Positions 23,671 through 32,883 are shown, counted from the stretch's first letter. The stretch: DNA of 64,000 nucleotides from Candidatus Centipeda massiliensis (GCF_900290285.1 NZ_LT985756.1:316351-380350), one strand, 5' to 3'. Notes: generated by a model from the letters alone, not told the origin. A program made the numbers and translations.

Positions 23671-24820
23671 TGCCAACTCCTGTGATGGAGCAGAGCCCCA
23701 TGAGCCAGTCCTGTGTATCCATGCGCGCGAGTTTCAGTGTGCGTGGGCTGATGGCGCGGTCGTACTGACGATGTTTGTGTGCGCGGAACATGCTGTCGAG
23801 TGCCGTTTTGATGAAGTTCTGTGCCTCGTTGTCGCTGTCCGCGAGCGCGTAGATGAGGGTCTTGGCGAGGAAGCCCGTTCCTCCGCCGATGAGGATGTCG
23901 GCACGCGCCGCATCCGCGAAGACCTCGGGGTATCTCCTGCCGAATACGCTTTCCTGCCGCCGCAGTCCGTCGGCGGTGCAGGTATGCGCCATGGCGATGA
24001 TCTCGTCGAGGCTGCGGATGCCGAGGGTGCTGAGCATGGCGCGGTCAACGGTGATGGAGAAGCGAAGCCGCCGCCCCGCAGGGATGCACTCACGAAAGAG
24101 GGATACTTTGCTCTCACCCGCGCCCTCGTCCATGCCGGTGGTCGCGTCGAGTTTCCGCAGGATGACGGTGTCGGTCTCGCCCTCCGCGCAGACGGCATCC
24201 CCAACGCGCAGGCCGCGCATGGCGCTGACGACGGCGTTGTGTCGCGCTCCGCGCACGCGCAGTGTATGGAGCAGCTGGATCTCGAGATCCTGCATGATTT
24301 TCTGAAATTCTTTCTTTTTCCATCGTGGATTTTCAATCACGCGTTTGCAGTCCTGCCAGACGCTCCGATATTTCTTCGGATCGCGGGAGATGAGCCCGTA
24401 GAGGATGCCTGTGCGCAGTGCACCCTTGATCGAGCTGCCGGGGATGTAGGGACGGCCGTCCGCGAGGATGGTCTGACTGATGATGTCGTTGAGGGTGTCC
24501 TTGTCCCCATCGGTGAGCGGATCTGCCACAGCTCGCCGTGCAGCGACGGCGGAGAGCTCCTCCTCGGTGACGCCGCGTGTGAGCAGCCACTCGCGCAGGT
24601 TGTCAAATCCGAATGCACCTTTCCGAACATACGCGATGAATGGGTCGATGAGGCCGTGCCGATCCAGGAGGTCGATCCACCTGCGCTCGTTCGGAAATGC
24701 GGCTTCGCGCGTCTCGAAGTTGTAGAGGTACTCAAATGCTTTGTAGGTCTCGCCCGAGCCTGTGTGGACGGGGCCGATGCACTCGAGTTCGTAGTCCTGT
24801 CGGATGATGTCGCCGCTCAT
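23654..24820 (-). CDS. csm5: Csm5 RAMP subunit
   Basis: ATG 24820 (MSGDIIRQDYELECIGPVHTG), overlapping the csm4 stop by ATGA; 388 residues. IGPVHTGSGE, YIPGSSIKGALRTGILYG and the C-terminal GGGTGFLAKTLIYAL are typical of Csm5, which caps the crRNA 3' end side of the Csm complex and takes part in crRNA maturation. The DNA-level coupling with csm4 and the overlap with cas6 show a single operon. Confidence 0.9.
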   Translation of the reverse strand: MSGDIIRQDYELECIGPVHTGSGETYKAFEYLYNFETREAAFPNERRWIDLLDRHGLIDPFIAYVRKGAFGFDNLREWLLTRGVTEEELSAVAARRAVADPLTDGDKDTLNDIISQTILADGRPYIPGSSIKGALRTGILYGLISRDPKKYRSVWQDCKRVIENPRWKKKEFQKIMQDLEIQLLHTLRVRGARHNAVVSAMRGLRVGDAVCAEGETDTVILRKLDATTGMDEGAGESKVSLFRECIPAGRRLRFSITVDRAMLSTLGIRSLDEIIAMAHTCTADGLRRQESVFGRRYPEVFADAARADILIGGGTGFLAKTLIYALADSDNEAQNFIKTALDSMFRAHKHRQYDRAISPRTLKLARMDTQDWLMGLCSITGVGNAQTV

Positions 24821-25827
24821 GCTGTCACCCCCGCATAAAGTCCATAGCCGTAGCGCCAGACGGGATGTCCGTCGTGCGTCCCCAATGTGCTGCATGTGCC
24901 GCCAATCCGCACAGGAAAACAGGAACCTGCGTCGAGGAGATAGACGCTGTTCTTCTTCTCGGCGGCATGGGTCGGGTAGCTGATGAAGCCGCCCGCACGG
25001 CGCAGCCGATATGCCCCTGCCTTGACGGCGGCGAGGTCGTCCGCTGTCGGGAGGACGGGCGCGAGTGCGAGCTGCCACGGGGCACTGTCCGCTGCGAGCA
25101 TCTCTCTGAGTGCTGCGAGGTCGCCGCCATCGTCCGCGTCCATGTGGATGATTTCACCGACACGGAATTTGCCATAGCCGCTCGTACGCTTGCCGCCGAT
25201 ACCGGCCATGCCGAGCCACGCGAGGAGGCGGTGCAGCCACGCGCCCATCTCCGCGTCCCGCACGCGGGCAATGAGGAAGAGCCCTGCGCGGGCGGCAAAG
25301 GTGAACTGAGCGACGTAGTAGGGCAGAGGTTCCTCGCCGCGCGTGTTCACACGCTGGCACAGGAACTCGATGCCGAAGTCGGCGTCAAAATCGTTCTCCT
25401 CGAACGGGATGCCGCGCTCCATGGCGCGGATGTAGTCCTGCATACGGCTCGCACGGATGTATTTGAGTTTTTTCTGCTTTTTACGCAGGGTGGCGTTCGC
25501 GCAGGTGGTTTGGTAGTCCTCGCGCTGCTCCCGTTCTTTGCGCTCCACACGCAGGACGGGGCGCGGGAGGAAGAGTGCCATCGCGCCGTCGCTTTTGCGG
25601 CTCTGCCACGGCAGGAGGTCGGAGAGACGCAGGTCGCCGCGCTCGACTTCCTCCGCAAGGCGTACGAGGCTCGCCTCCTCCCCTGCGGCGGCGAGCTCGG
25701 CGCAGAGCGCACCAAAGAGGGCATCGGCGGGGTACTCCATGCACGCCTCGTCCAGTCTGCCGCCGCGCCCCGGCTGTCCAAAGTGAACGGCCGTCTCGAA
25801 GTGGAGCGGATAGATCACATAGCTCAC
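24817..25827 (-). CDS. csm4: Csm4 RAMP subunit
   Basis: 336 residues. FETAVHFGQPGRGGRLDEACMEYPADALFGAL at the start and GIGGKRTSGYGKFRVGE in the middle are the Csm4 signatures; Csm4 binds the crRNA 5' handle and docks Cas10. It ends VWRYGYGLYAGVTA. Its ATG overlaps the csm3 stop (ATGA) and its stop overlaps csm5. Confidence 0.92.
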   Translation of the reverse strand: MSYVIYPLHFETAVHFGQPGRGGRLDEACMEYPADALFGALCAELAAAGEEASLVRLAEEVERGDLRLSDLLPWQSRKSDGAMALFLPRPVLRVERKEREQREDYQTTCANATLRKKQKKLKYIRASRMQDYIRAMERGIPFEENDFDADFGIEFLCQRVNTRGEEPLPYYVAQFTFAARAGLFLIARVRDAEMGAWLHRLLAWLGMAGIGGKRTSGYGKFRVGEIIHMDADDGGDLAALREMLAADSAPWQLALAPVLPTADDLAAVKAGAYRLRRAGGFISYPTHAAEKKNSVYLLDAGSCFPVRIGGTCSTLGTHDGHPVWRYGYGLYAGVTA

Positions 25828-26549
25828 ATGGATCCGCCACCCTTCTGCAGGAGATCTGTGATGGCATCCAGCTGTGCTGCATCCGGTCCCTCACCTGCGA
25901 GTGCGAAGTGCTCGACGGCGAACGCTCGGAGCGATACTCTGCCGTACCCGCGCGATCCGTGCCCGCCGAGGTAGTCCATCTGGAGGAGGCGGAGCCCCTT
26001 GCCGAGGATCTGCATATCCTCCATGAGTTCCGCCGGACGCTCGATGTTGTATATGAGGGTGAATGCGAACTCGGTGCCCGCCGGCAGACGTTCGATCTGA
26101 CGCGGGTTCGCGACGGCGGTCGCACGGTTGATGCTGTTCTCGAATTTGATCTCGCCGATGTAGGTGTCGAGCTCCATGCTGCCAAACTGGGCGAGGGACT
26201 CCGGTGTCATGCGGATGTCTGAGAACTGCAGACGCGCTGCCTGTCCGCCTCCGCTGCCCTGTGCGGCACTGCCAAAGAGCCGCCGAATCTGCGGGCTGTC
26301 CTTATCGATGTCGTTGAGCACGTAGTCCTGCGTGGAGCAGCTGCGTGCGAGGAGGGTGCGGATCTTGCCCTTGAGCGAGCTGCCGGGGATGATGGGCTGC
26401 TTCGTCAGCGGGTCGCGGATGAACTGTTTGTCCACTGCGCCGATGGGCGCGAAGTCGGACGATGCACCGATGTGCATGCCTGTCTCGACGCGGAGGGTCG
26501 CTGTCACTTTTAGTTTCCCCACGAGTATGCTCTGATTTCCCTGTGCCAT
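25824..26549 (-). CDS. csm3: Csm3 backbone subunit and target-RNA nuclease
   Basis: ATG 26549 (MAQGNQSILVGKLKVTATLRVE) with GGAAGGAG; 241 residues. The active-site loop GASSDFAPIGAVDKQFIRDPL aligns with S. thermophilus Csm3, where the Asp of IGAID (D33) cuts target RNA at 6-nt intervals; here the equivalent is Asp40 in IGAVD. IIPGSSLKGKIRTLLAR, NPRQIERLPAGTEF and DYLGGHGSRGYGRV follow as expected. Target-RNA cleavage should be intact. Confidence 0.94.
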   Translation of the reverse strand: MAQGNQSILVGKLKVTATLRVETGMHIGASSDFAPIGAVDKQFIRDPLTKQPIIPGSSLKGKIRTLLARSCSTQDYVLNDIDKDSPQIRRLFGSAAQGSGGGQAARLQFSDIRMTPESLAQFGSMELDTYIGEIKFENSINRATAVANPRQIERLPAGTEFAFTLIYNIERPAELMEDMQILGKGLRLLQMDYLGGHGSRGYGRVSLRAFAVEHFALAGEGPDAAQLDAITDLLQKGGGSM

Positions 26550-26551
26550 GG

Positions 26552-26965
26552 TCAGTTCTCCTTCCCACCGTAAAATTTGTGATAGGCGACAAGCGCCTCG
26601 ATGTAGCGTGCAAAGTCGTTGTATCGCTTCATGTCCCTGCCGATTTTGTCGAGGCAGTCCCACAGGCGGGCTTGGTCGACGAAGTCACGCACGGCGCTGT
26701 TGCGTGTCGCCTGATAGGCGAGCTTGACCTTTAGGAATTTGACCTCCTTGGCAAGATCCTCGCTCAGTTCCTCTGCGTTCGGATGGACGGCGCGATAGAC
26801 GGTGACTTTGTTCGTCAGCGCGTTTGCCGCCGCGAGGAATTTGCGGATCTGGCTCTTGGTCAGCTCAATCTCATCGCGATGGTTGCGCTTGAGCTTCTTG
26901 ATGATGCCCTCTGCGATTGCGGCGATGTCCTGTACGGGTGCGGCTTCTGCTCGTGTCTCAGCCAT
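26552..26965 (-). CDS. csm2: Csm2 small subunit
   Basis: 137 residues, all helical, with LTKSQIRKFLAAANAL, KVKLAYQATRN and a C-terminal FARYIEALVAYHKFYGG, the pattern of Csm2, which lines the target RNA along the complex. Its start overlaps the cas10 stop by 8 bp. Confidence 0.9.
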   Translation of the reverse strand: MAETRAEAAPVQDIAAIAEGIIKKLKRNHRDEIELTKSQIRKFLAAANALTNKVTVYRAVHPNAEELSEDLAKEVKFLKVKLAYQATRNSAVRDFVDQARLWDCLDKIGRDMKRYNDFARYIEALVAYHKFYGGKEN

Positions 26966-29378
26966 TTGATCCCTCTCCCTTCTCTCGGATGCTGTATATG
27001 ATCAGCTGGAATGCGGTTGACAACTGTCTGCGCTCTGCCGGGTCGCGGTACCACTCGTAGAGCTGCGTACGCACGCGCCGATATGCCTCCTGTGCGGGGC
27101 TCTGTGCCGGAGGAGCGAGCCGTGCGAGTGCGTAGGCAAAGCGTGCGAGCTGGATCTGTCCGTCCTGCTCCAAAAGGGTGAGCAGCCGATAGACAGCACT
27201 CTTGCCGAGGCTCAGCCGCTCTCCTTTCGCCCCCTCTTCAAAAATGCAGTTCGCACGCAGGAAAGCGAGTTTCTCCCCGCAGACACGGTCGATGAACGCG
27301 TCCCAGCCGTAGATCGGCGTGTGTCGCTCGAACTCTGCGAGGGAGTGCCCCTCGGTGACCGCGCCAAAGAGGGCAACGCTGTCCTTCTGCGGTCTGCCGT
27401 CCGCGCCGCGCTGATCCTTTGCGTGCGACTCGAGGTCGCCGGTGCGGCGCGCCATCTCGGCGACGGGGCATTTGTCCTTGAAGAAGCCGAGCCCCGCCGA
27501 GAAACGGAGTTTGCCGCCCGTAAAGCGCAGGAAGGCACGGCGCAGATCGACGGCGAGCTCGACGATGTCGTCCCACGCGCCGAGGAGGAAGATGTCGTCG
27601 CCGCCCGAGTAGACGATGTGGACGTCGCGCTCCGCCTTCTTTTCTCTGCCAAAGAGGGAGAAGGGCGCGGTCTTTTGTCGGTCGCCGACACCGCTGACAC
27701 TGCCGCTGCAGAGGAGGTTGATGTAGTGCTTGAAAAAGAGTGAGAGCCGCTGCGAGAGCGCCGCTGTGCGCGTCATGGTGACGTACTCCGACGGGAATCC
27801 CGCGAGGAATGCCGCGCCGAGGTTGTCCACGTCGGCGCGCATGACACCGATGCGCGGGATGCCCTTGCTGTCCTCCGTGCCGCCGCTGCGCTGTGCAAGG
27901 TTCTCCATCTCAAGTACCGCCTTGTTTTCACGCGCAGAGTAGTCGCCGAGCCAGAGGTGTGCGGCGGGCAGATCACCCGTGTACGCTGCGTTCTTCGCGT
28001 AGATGCGCTCGATCTTGTACGAGAGACGGTCGACATCGTCCAACTCCTCTGCCGTGAGGTAGAGGGTACGCCCGATGCCGGGCAGGGAGAGCGCCTCCGC
28101 ACCGCGCTCTGCAGAGACGCAGAAGGCGTTCTTTGTCAGGATGCGCTCGCCAAAGGTGAAGAGATGCGAGCACATCCCGCACGCCTCAATGGAGGGGTCG
28201 GCGGAGTAGTGCATGAGATGTGTCGTGGAGGTGTGGCAGACGGCACATTCACGATCCTTGTCCCGCGTTTTGTTCCATGCGCTCTCGGGCACGAACATCG
28301 CCGCGAGCTGATCCTCGGAGTAGCGGCAGAGTTTTTCCGCCGAAAGCCCCTCGCTCACACGGCGAAATGCCTCCTGTGTGCCCTGCCCCGCAAGCTCCGC
28401 CCCCGTGCACGCCGTCCACGCCATCGCGAGGTAGAGGCTGCTGCCGAAGTGCTCCAGCATCCAGCTGTTGACCTCGGTATGGCAGCGTGTGAGGAGGTTC
28501 TGCACGTCCTCGGTATTCGGCAGGAGCAGGTAGAAGTGTCCGCCGCCCGTGTAGAGGAGCGCACTGCGGCTGATGCCGCACGCGCTGAGGATCTCGTCCA
28601 CGATGTTCTCAAGCAGGATCTCAAGGTAGAACGAGCGACCGCGCAGGCTCTTGAGTGCGCCCTTGGACGGGATCGCGTAGATGAACGGCTGTATCCCCGA
28701 GATGTCCGCCGATACGAGGAGGAATTCGGGCAATGCTTCGCCGCCCCGCTCCTCGTATGTGTGTGCACTGTGGATGTCCTGTGCCGCCGCATAGCGATGG
28801 AGCGCAGCCGCGTACGCCGCTGTCATGCGTGCGTAGTCATAGAGCGCGATGTCCGCGCCCGCGGGGGACGGCACATAGCTCATCGTCTCCTCAAGGACGC
28901 GCAGGAGTTCGCCGAGCGGCATGTGCACGGGGGATTTGCGTGCAAAGTGTCTCGCGAGCCGATCGCAGACCTCCCGATGACCGCGCACTGCATCATCGAG
29001 GTCGCCGACGGGACACGGAAAGAGCATCCCCGCCCCATCGGTCAGACTGCGGATCGGAAAGCCCTCCTTCGCCCCATCGGCAGCACCGAAGCGATTGAAC
29101 ACGCTCTCAAGGTGTGCGGGCTCATGCGGCGCGGCATGCTCCGATGCGGATGTTCCCGCACCGGCAAGCCGCTGCGCCGCATCGAGGATCCATCCAATCG
29201 CGTCGTCGGATGCGCCTGCGTCGGCACGCAGCAACTGCAGAAGCGCCGCATCCTCCGCACAGTATTCTGCGAGGAATGCCGTCCCCGCATCGTGTGCAGC
29301 AGGATGCGCACGCGCCGCGAGAATGCGGACGGCGCGCAGGAGTGCCGCCCGTTCGATCCGTTCACACAGATCTTCCAT
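26958..29378 (-). CDS. cas10: Cas10 (Csm1), GGDD intact, HD motif lost
   Basis: 806 residues; ATG 29378 with AAAGGAG. Palm1 begins LLVSADISGIQPFIYAI near residue 215. A four-Cys zinc element (CAVCHTS ... CGMCSH) lies at about 376-405. The cyclase motif is VYSGGDDIFLLG near 590. The N-terminal HD nuclease domain is degenerate: where the family has LLHDIGK this protein has LLRAVRI (residues 13-19), and the downstream YHH and AD metal-site residues are also not conserved. So cyclic oligoadenylate synthesis should remain while target-activated ssDNA cleavage should be lost. First gene of the cas operon. Confidence 0.93.
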   Translation of the reverse strand: MEDLCERIERAALLRAVRILAARAHPAAHDAGTAFLAEYCAEDAALLQLLRADAGASDDAIGWILDAAQRLAGAGTSASEHAAPHEPAHLESVFNRFGAADGAKEGFPIRSLTDGAGMLFPCPVGDLDDAVRGHREVCDRLARHFARKSPVHMPLGELLRVLEETMSYVPSPAGADIALYDYARMTAAYAAALHRYAAAQDIHSAHTYEERGGEALPEFLLVSADISGIQPFIYAIPSKGALKSLRGRSFYLEILLENIVDEILSACGISRSALLYTGGGHFYLLLPNTEDVQNLLTRCHTEVNSWMLEHFGSSLYLAMAWTACTGAELAGQGTQEAFRRVSEGLSAEKLCRYSEDQLAAMFVPESAWNKTRDKDRECAVCHTSTTHLMHYSADPSIEACGMCSHLFTFGERILTKNAFCVSAERGAEALSLPGIGRTLYLTAEELDDVDRLSYKIERIYAKNAAYTGDLPAAHLWLGDYSARENKAVLEMENLAQRSGGTEDSKGIPRIGVMRADVDNLGAAFLAGFPSEYVTMTRTAALSQRLSLFFKHYINLLCSGSVSGVGDRQKTAPFSLFGREKKAERDVHIVYSGGDDIFLLGAWDDIVELAVDLRRAFLRFTGGKLRFSAGLGFFKDKCPVAEMARRTGDLESHAKDQRGADGRPQKDSVALFGAVTEGHSLAEFERHTPIYGWDAFIDRVCGEKLAFLRANCIFEEGAKGERLSLGKSAVYRLLTLLEQDGQIQLARFAYALARLAPPAQSPAQEAYRRVRTQLYEWYRDPAERRQLSTAFQLIIYSIREKGEGSNG

Positions 29379-29469
29379 AGCCTCATCTCCTTTCGTTTTC
29401 CCTTAATCTCAAACTAATAAAAAATATTCTCTCTCCCGATGAAAATTCCTGCATGTTTTTAAGACTGAA

Positions 29470-29497
29470 ATAAAAAAAGCAGCACGCGGCTGCTTTG
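29470..29497 (-). terminator. Terminator of the GNAT/antitoxin transcript
   Basis: Minus strand AAAGCAGC-CGCGT-GCTGCTTT followed by a T-run. Confidence 0.75.
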
Positions 29498-29503
29498 CTT
29501 ATA

Positions 29504-29664
29504 GGAATCGCTGATAAAATGAAGTCTGTCAGATTAGTGCAGATTTTTCGCCGTGTCAAGGAGACAAACCGGACGCATAGCAAAGACTATGTGGAGGATT
29601 TGTCGACGAAGAGAGGGCGGAAAAGACGTGCCAAGATGGCAGTGCTGAATTTACCAGTGCTTCC
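29504..29664 (+). repeat. MITE copy D
   Basis: 161 bp, forward orientation, TATA duplicated on both sides (29500-29503 and 29665-29668). Lies upstream of the cas operon and 3' of the GNAT gene. Confidence 0.88.
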
Positions 29665-29686
29665 TATATATTATGGCGGATGAATT

Positions 29687-30256
29687 TCAAAACGCTTTCA
29701 ACAGTTGATGATAGCATACACCTTCCTCCGACTGACGTTCGCCGAAGCAACGAAATCCGATATCATCGCGTTTATAAAACTGTAGAAGTTTTTCCTCATT
29801 CTCGCATTCGAGATACACAACGCCACCACCTATCACACGTTGGATGCGCCGCAAGATATTCAGACAGGAGGTCATCAGCTCCGCCCCCGTGATATCATGC
29901 TCTGTAAAGTCGCGACCAAACTGTGCAATCAGAAAAGCAGACAGAACAAAGCCGCCGCTGCCGCGATCCGGCACTGCATAACGCGCGATCTTTTTCCGCA
30001 GACGCGCGGAAAGGGCTGCATTCTCGATCTGAACCGCTTTATGGGTCAATGTGAAGAATGCAGATATTTTTCCCTCTTCGTTAATAAGCAGATAGGTGAC
30101 GGCAAGTTTGCGCCGTGCAAAATCCAATGCCTGCGTGTGCAAAAATCTCTCAACTTCTGAATTCTTCGGACACGAAAAGGCAGACAGAATCTTCTCTGCC
30201 GCAGCTTCCCCCATTGCATCAACCAGATCGTAGAGATTGACGATACGAAGACTCAT
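29687..30256 (-). CDS. GNAT-family acetyltransferase, possible TA toxin
   Basis: 189 residues with GNAT features: LAVTYLLINEEGKISAFFTL, a central segment ending SGGFVLSAFLIAQFG (position of the acetyl-CoA strand) and the C-terminal ENEEKLLQFYKRDDIGFRCFGER, the family's x-x-Y-x-x-x-GF ending. A small gene overlaps its start by ATGA. That pairing, with an antitoxin-sized upstream gene, is seen in GNAT toxins that acetylate aminoacyl-tRNA. An ordinary acetyltransferase is the alternative. Flanked by two MITE copies in the same orientation. Confidence 0.7.
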   Translation of the reverse strand: MSLRIVNLYDLVDAMGEAAAEKILSAFSCPKNSEVERFLHTQALDFARRKLAVTYLLINEEGKISAFFTLTHKAVQIENAALSARLRKKIARYAVPDRGSGGFVLSAFLIAQFGRDFTEHDITGAELMTSCLNILRRIQRVIGGGVVYLECENEEKLLQFYKRDDIGFRCFGERQSEEGVCYHQLLKAF

Positions 30257-30444
30257 GCGATTTTCTTCTTCCCAAATATGCGCTTGATTTCATCCTTGTC
30301 CGTGAGAAGGGAGATATCGCATATCTCCACCGATCCGTGTCTTTCATCAGCAGACTGTTCTGACCGCTCCAACGCCTCGACCAATTGTGCTGCACCTTCC
30401 TGCGTCTTGATCGAGATATTGGTTAAAATACTTGATGTTGCCAT
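30253..30444 (-). CDS. Small antitoxin-like protein coupled to the GNAT gene
   Basis: 63 residues, beginning MATSSILTNISIKTQEGAAQLVEALERS and ending DEIKRIFGKKKIA. The SSILTNISIKT opening with a helix after it, and a charged linear C-terminus, is a form often found directly upstream of GNAT genes in Firmicutes. No classical DNA-binding motif is certain. Coupled to the next gene by ATGA. Antitoxin is inferred from the arrangement. Confidence 0.55.
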   Translation of the reverse strand: MATSSILTNISIKTQEGAAQLVEALERSEQSADERHGSVEICDISLLTDKDEIKRIFGKKKIA

Positions 30445-30517
30445 GTGATCCCCCTCTTTCCTTCTTTTTCTTCAGTATATCAATATTTCTGCAAAAAGAA
30501 AAGCACGCAATTCCTAA

Positions 30518-30676
30518 GGAATCACTGATAAAATAGCCCCTCAGATTGGCGTAGATTTTTTGTCCGAACAAGGAGACAAACCGGACGCATAGCAAGAGCT
30601 ATGTGGAGGATTGGTCGACGAAGTGCGGGCGAAAAAGATGCGTCAAGATGGCGGCGCTGGATTTATCAGTGCTTCC
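30518..30676 (+). repeat. MITE copy E
   Basis: 159 bp, forward, ends GGAATCACTGATAAA and TTTATCAGTGCTTCC. Flanks CTAA and CTAC match at three of four bases, so this is an older or imperfect duplication. Confidence 0.83.
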
Positions 30677-30682
30677 CTACCT

Positions 30683-31171
30683 TCAATCCCGCCGAATCCT
30701 CGGCAGCAGGAAGCGCAGGAGGACATAGGCGAGCAGGCTGCCCGCGCCTGTGGAGAGAAGAAAGGGGACGATGTAGACGGTGTAGCTCGCGGGGTTCAGC
30801 CCCATGAGGAGGGCTGCGACGGGATAGGCGGCGAGCGCGCCGATCAGCCCCGTGCCGAGTGCCTCGGCGATACAGGTGATGCCGAGACGCTTCGTATAGT
30901 GGTAGGCGAGCCCGCACGAGAGCGCACCGATCATGCTGCCGGGGAATGCCATGAGGCTGCCGAGCCCTGCGATGTTCCTGAGGAGGCTCGCGGCGAAGGC
31001 GACGCCGATGCCCCAGAGAGGGCCGAGAAAGACGGCGGCGAGGATGTTGACGAGGTGCTGGACGGGGGCGCAGCGGCTGCCGAGCACAGGGATGCTGAAC
31101 AGTCCGCCGAGGACGGCGACGGCGACGAGGATGCCGGCGAGGGTGAGTTTGCGGGTGCGTGTGTCTAGCAT
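30683..31171 (-). CDS. thiW: ThiW, ECF substrate-binding subunit for thiazole precursor
   Basis: 162 residues, five to six membrane helices, with the ThiW opening RKLTLAGILVAVAVLGG and the APVQHLVNILAAVFLGPLWG and AFPGSMIGALSCGLAYHYT segments. S components bind the vitamin precursor (hydroxyethylthiazole) and use a shared ECF energising module encoded elsewhere. It overlaps the thiD stop by 7 bp. Its 3' end lies next to MITE copy E. Confidence 0.85.
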   Translation of the reverse strand: MLDTRTRKLTLAGILVAVAVLGGLFSIPVLGSRCAPVQHLVNILAAVFLGPLWGIGVAFAASLLRNIAGLGSLMAFPGSMIGALSCGLAYHYTKRLGITCIAEALGTGLIGALAAYPVAALLMGLNPASYTVYIVPFLLSTGAGSLLAYVLLRFLLPRIRRD

Positions 31172-31968
31172 ATAAATTCGCTCCTCAGATCAAATCCATG
31201 CGCGAGTGGACCGCTTCCCTTTCCGAGGTCAAGCCCTGCGGCAAGTGCGCCCGAGATGTATGCCTTCGCACGTTCGACTGCGATGTCGAGCGTCATGCCG
31301 CGTGCGAGATTCGCAGCGATGGCACTGGAGAGGGTACAGCCTGTGCCGTGCGTGTTCGCAGTCGCAATGCGCCGCCCCTCGAACCAACGTGCTCCCGCAC
31401 CGTCGACGAGGAGATCGTTCGCGTCGTCGACGCTGTGTCCGCCCTTCATGAGCACCGCCGTGTGTGCACGATCATAGATGCGTGCCGCTGCTGCGGTCAT
31501 GCCCTTTCGGTCGGTGATTGCCATATCCGCGAGCACCTCCGCCTCGGGGATATTCGGCGTGATGATCGCCGCACGCGGCAGGAGCAGCGAGACGAGCGCC
31601 TCAACAGCATCCTCGCTGATGAGACGTGCGCCGCTGGTCGCGACCATGACGGGATCAACGACGACATTTTTTGCCCTGTATTCGTCCAGTTTCTCGGCGA
31701 TCACGCGGATGAGTGCGGCATCCGCGACCATGCCGATCTTCACCGCATCGGGCGGAATGTCGGTAAAGACGGCATCGAGCTGCGCTGCGAGAAAAGCGGG
31801 CGGGACGGCGAGGATGTCCGTGACCCCCGTGGTGTTCTGCGCGGTGAGCGCGGTAAGTGCGCTCATGCCGTAAACGCCGTGCGCGGTCATGGTCTTGAGA
31901 TCCGCCTGAATCCCCGCGCCGCCGCTCGAATCGCTGCCCGCAATGGTGAGTGCTGTGTGCATTTTCAT
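31165..31968 (-). CDS. thiD: Hydroxymethylpyrimidine (phosphate) kinase
   Basis: 267 residues of the ribokinase fold: TIAGSDSSGGAGIQADLKTM at the start, VVDPVMVATSGARLI, NIPEAEVLADM and the catalytic NTHGTGCTLSSAIAANLA. ThiD phosphorylates hydroxymethylpyrimidine twice to the diphosphate used for thiamine phosphate. In this operon it acts on imported HMP. Confidence 0.93.
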   Translation of the reverse strand: MKMHTALTIAGSDSSGGAGIQADLKTMTAHGVYGMSALTALTAQNTTGVTDILAVPPAFLAAQLDAVFTDIPPDAVKIGMVADAALIRVIAEKLDEYRAKNVVVDPVMVATSGARLISEDAVEALVSLLLPRAAIITPNIPEAEVLADMAITDRKGMTAAAARIYDRAHTAVLMKGGHSVDDANDLLVDGAGARWFEGRRIATANTHGTGCTLSSAIAANLARGMTLDIAVERAKAYISGALAAGLDLGKGSGPLAHGFDLRSEFIC

Positions 31969-32061
31969 CGTGCTTCCTCCTCAGAGTTTTGGTCTATGAC
32001 AACTGTTACGGATTTACTATGCGTACTGCATTTTCTTTTGTCCATAACATTTATCATAGAA

Positions 32062-32883
32062 CTAGAGCTTCGTGATGTTCATACGCGCAGCGAGTTCTTC
32101 GCCCGTCATGCGATAAATGGCATCAATGATGCGCGTCCGATAGGCCGCGTTGCCGTCGCGCTCCCCCATCTGCGCCCATGCGATCTCGCCCGCCGTGCCC
32201 ATCAGGGCAACGGTTTCGGCAACGGACGCGAGGAGTCCCAGAGGCTCAACAGCGAGAGCCGCCGCAAGGAGCGCGGAGAGCTGACAGCCCGTGCCCGTGA
32301 CCCGTCCCATCTCCGCGCGACCGTTGCGGACGACGTACGTAGTCACGCCGTCCGTCACAAGGTCGATTGCCCCTGTGACTGCAATGATCGCCTCCGCGCG
32401 TGCTGCAAAGCCGCGCAGGAAGTCCGCCGTCGCCGCGAGAGTCTCCTCGGTCACGGCATCCGCTACATTCGCGTCGACGCCCTGTGTTGTGCCGCTCCCG
32501 ACCGCCAGTGTACGAATCTCGGAGATGTTGCCGCGAATGACGGTCGGATGCACCTCATCGAGGATGCGCAGAGCGGTCTCGGTGCGCAGTCTGCTCGCAC
32601 CCGCGCCGACGGGGTCGAGCACAACGGGATGTCCGAGAGCACGTGCGTGTTTGCCCGCCGTGAGCATACTCGGGATGGTGCGCGCATTCAGCGTTCCGAT
32701 GTTGAGGCAGAGCCCTGCGCAAAGCGCGGTGATCTCCTCCACCTCCTCGGGGTCGTCCGCCATAATGGGGCGCGCACCGATGGCGAGCAGGACGTTCGCA
32801 ACATCGTTGACGGTGACATAGTTCGTGATGCAGTGGACGAGTGGGGATGCCGCGCGGATTTGGTTGAGGGTTGATGCGTTCAT
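32062..32883 (-). CDS. thiM: Hydroxyethylthiazole kinase
   Basis: 273 residues. SPLVHCITNYVTVNDVANVLLAIGA, the DDPEEVEEI segment, VVLDPVGAGASRLRT and the anion-hole GRVTGTGCQLSALLAA are diagnostic of ThiM, which phosphorylates the thiazole half of thiamine. Second of the salvage genes after cytX. The thiamine phosphate synthase ThiE is not in this window. Confidence 0.93.
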   Translation of the reverse strand: MNASTLNQIRAASPLVHCITNYVTVNDVANVLLAIGARPIMADDPEEVEEITALCAGLCLNIGTLNARTIPSMLTAGKHARALGHPVVLDPVGAGASRLRTETALRILDEVHPTVIRGNISEIRTLAVGSGTTQGVDANVADAVTEETLAATADFLRGFAARAEAIIAVTGAIDLVTDGVTTYVVRNGRAEMGRVTGTGCQLSALLAAALAVEPLGLLASVAETVALMGTAGEIAWAQMGERDGNAAYRTRIIDAIYRMTGEELAARMNITKL

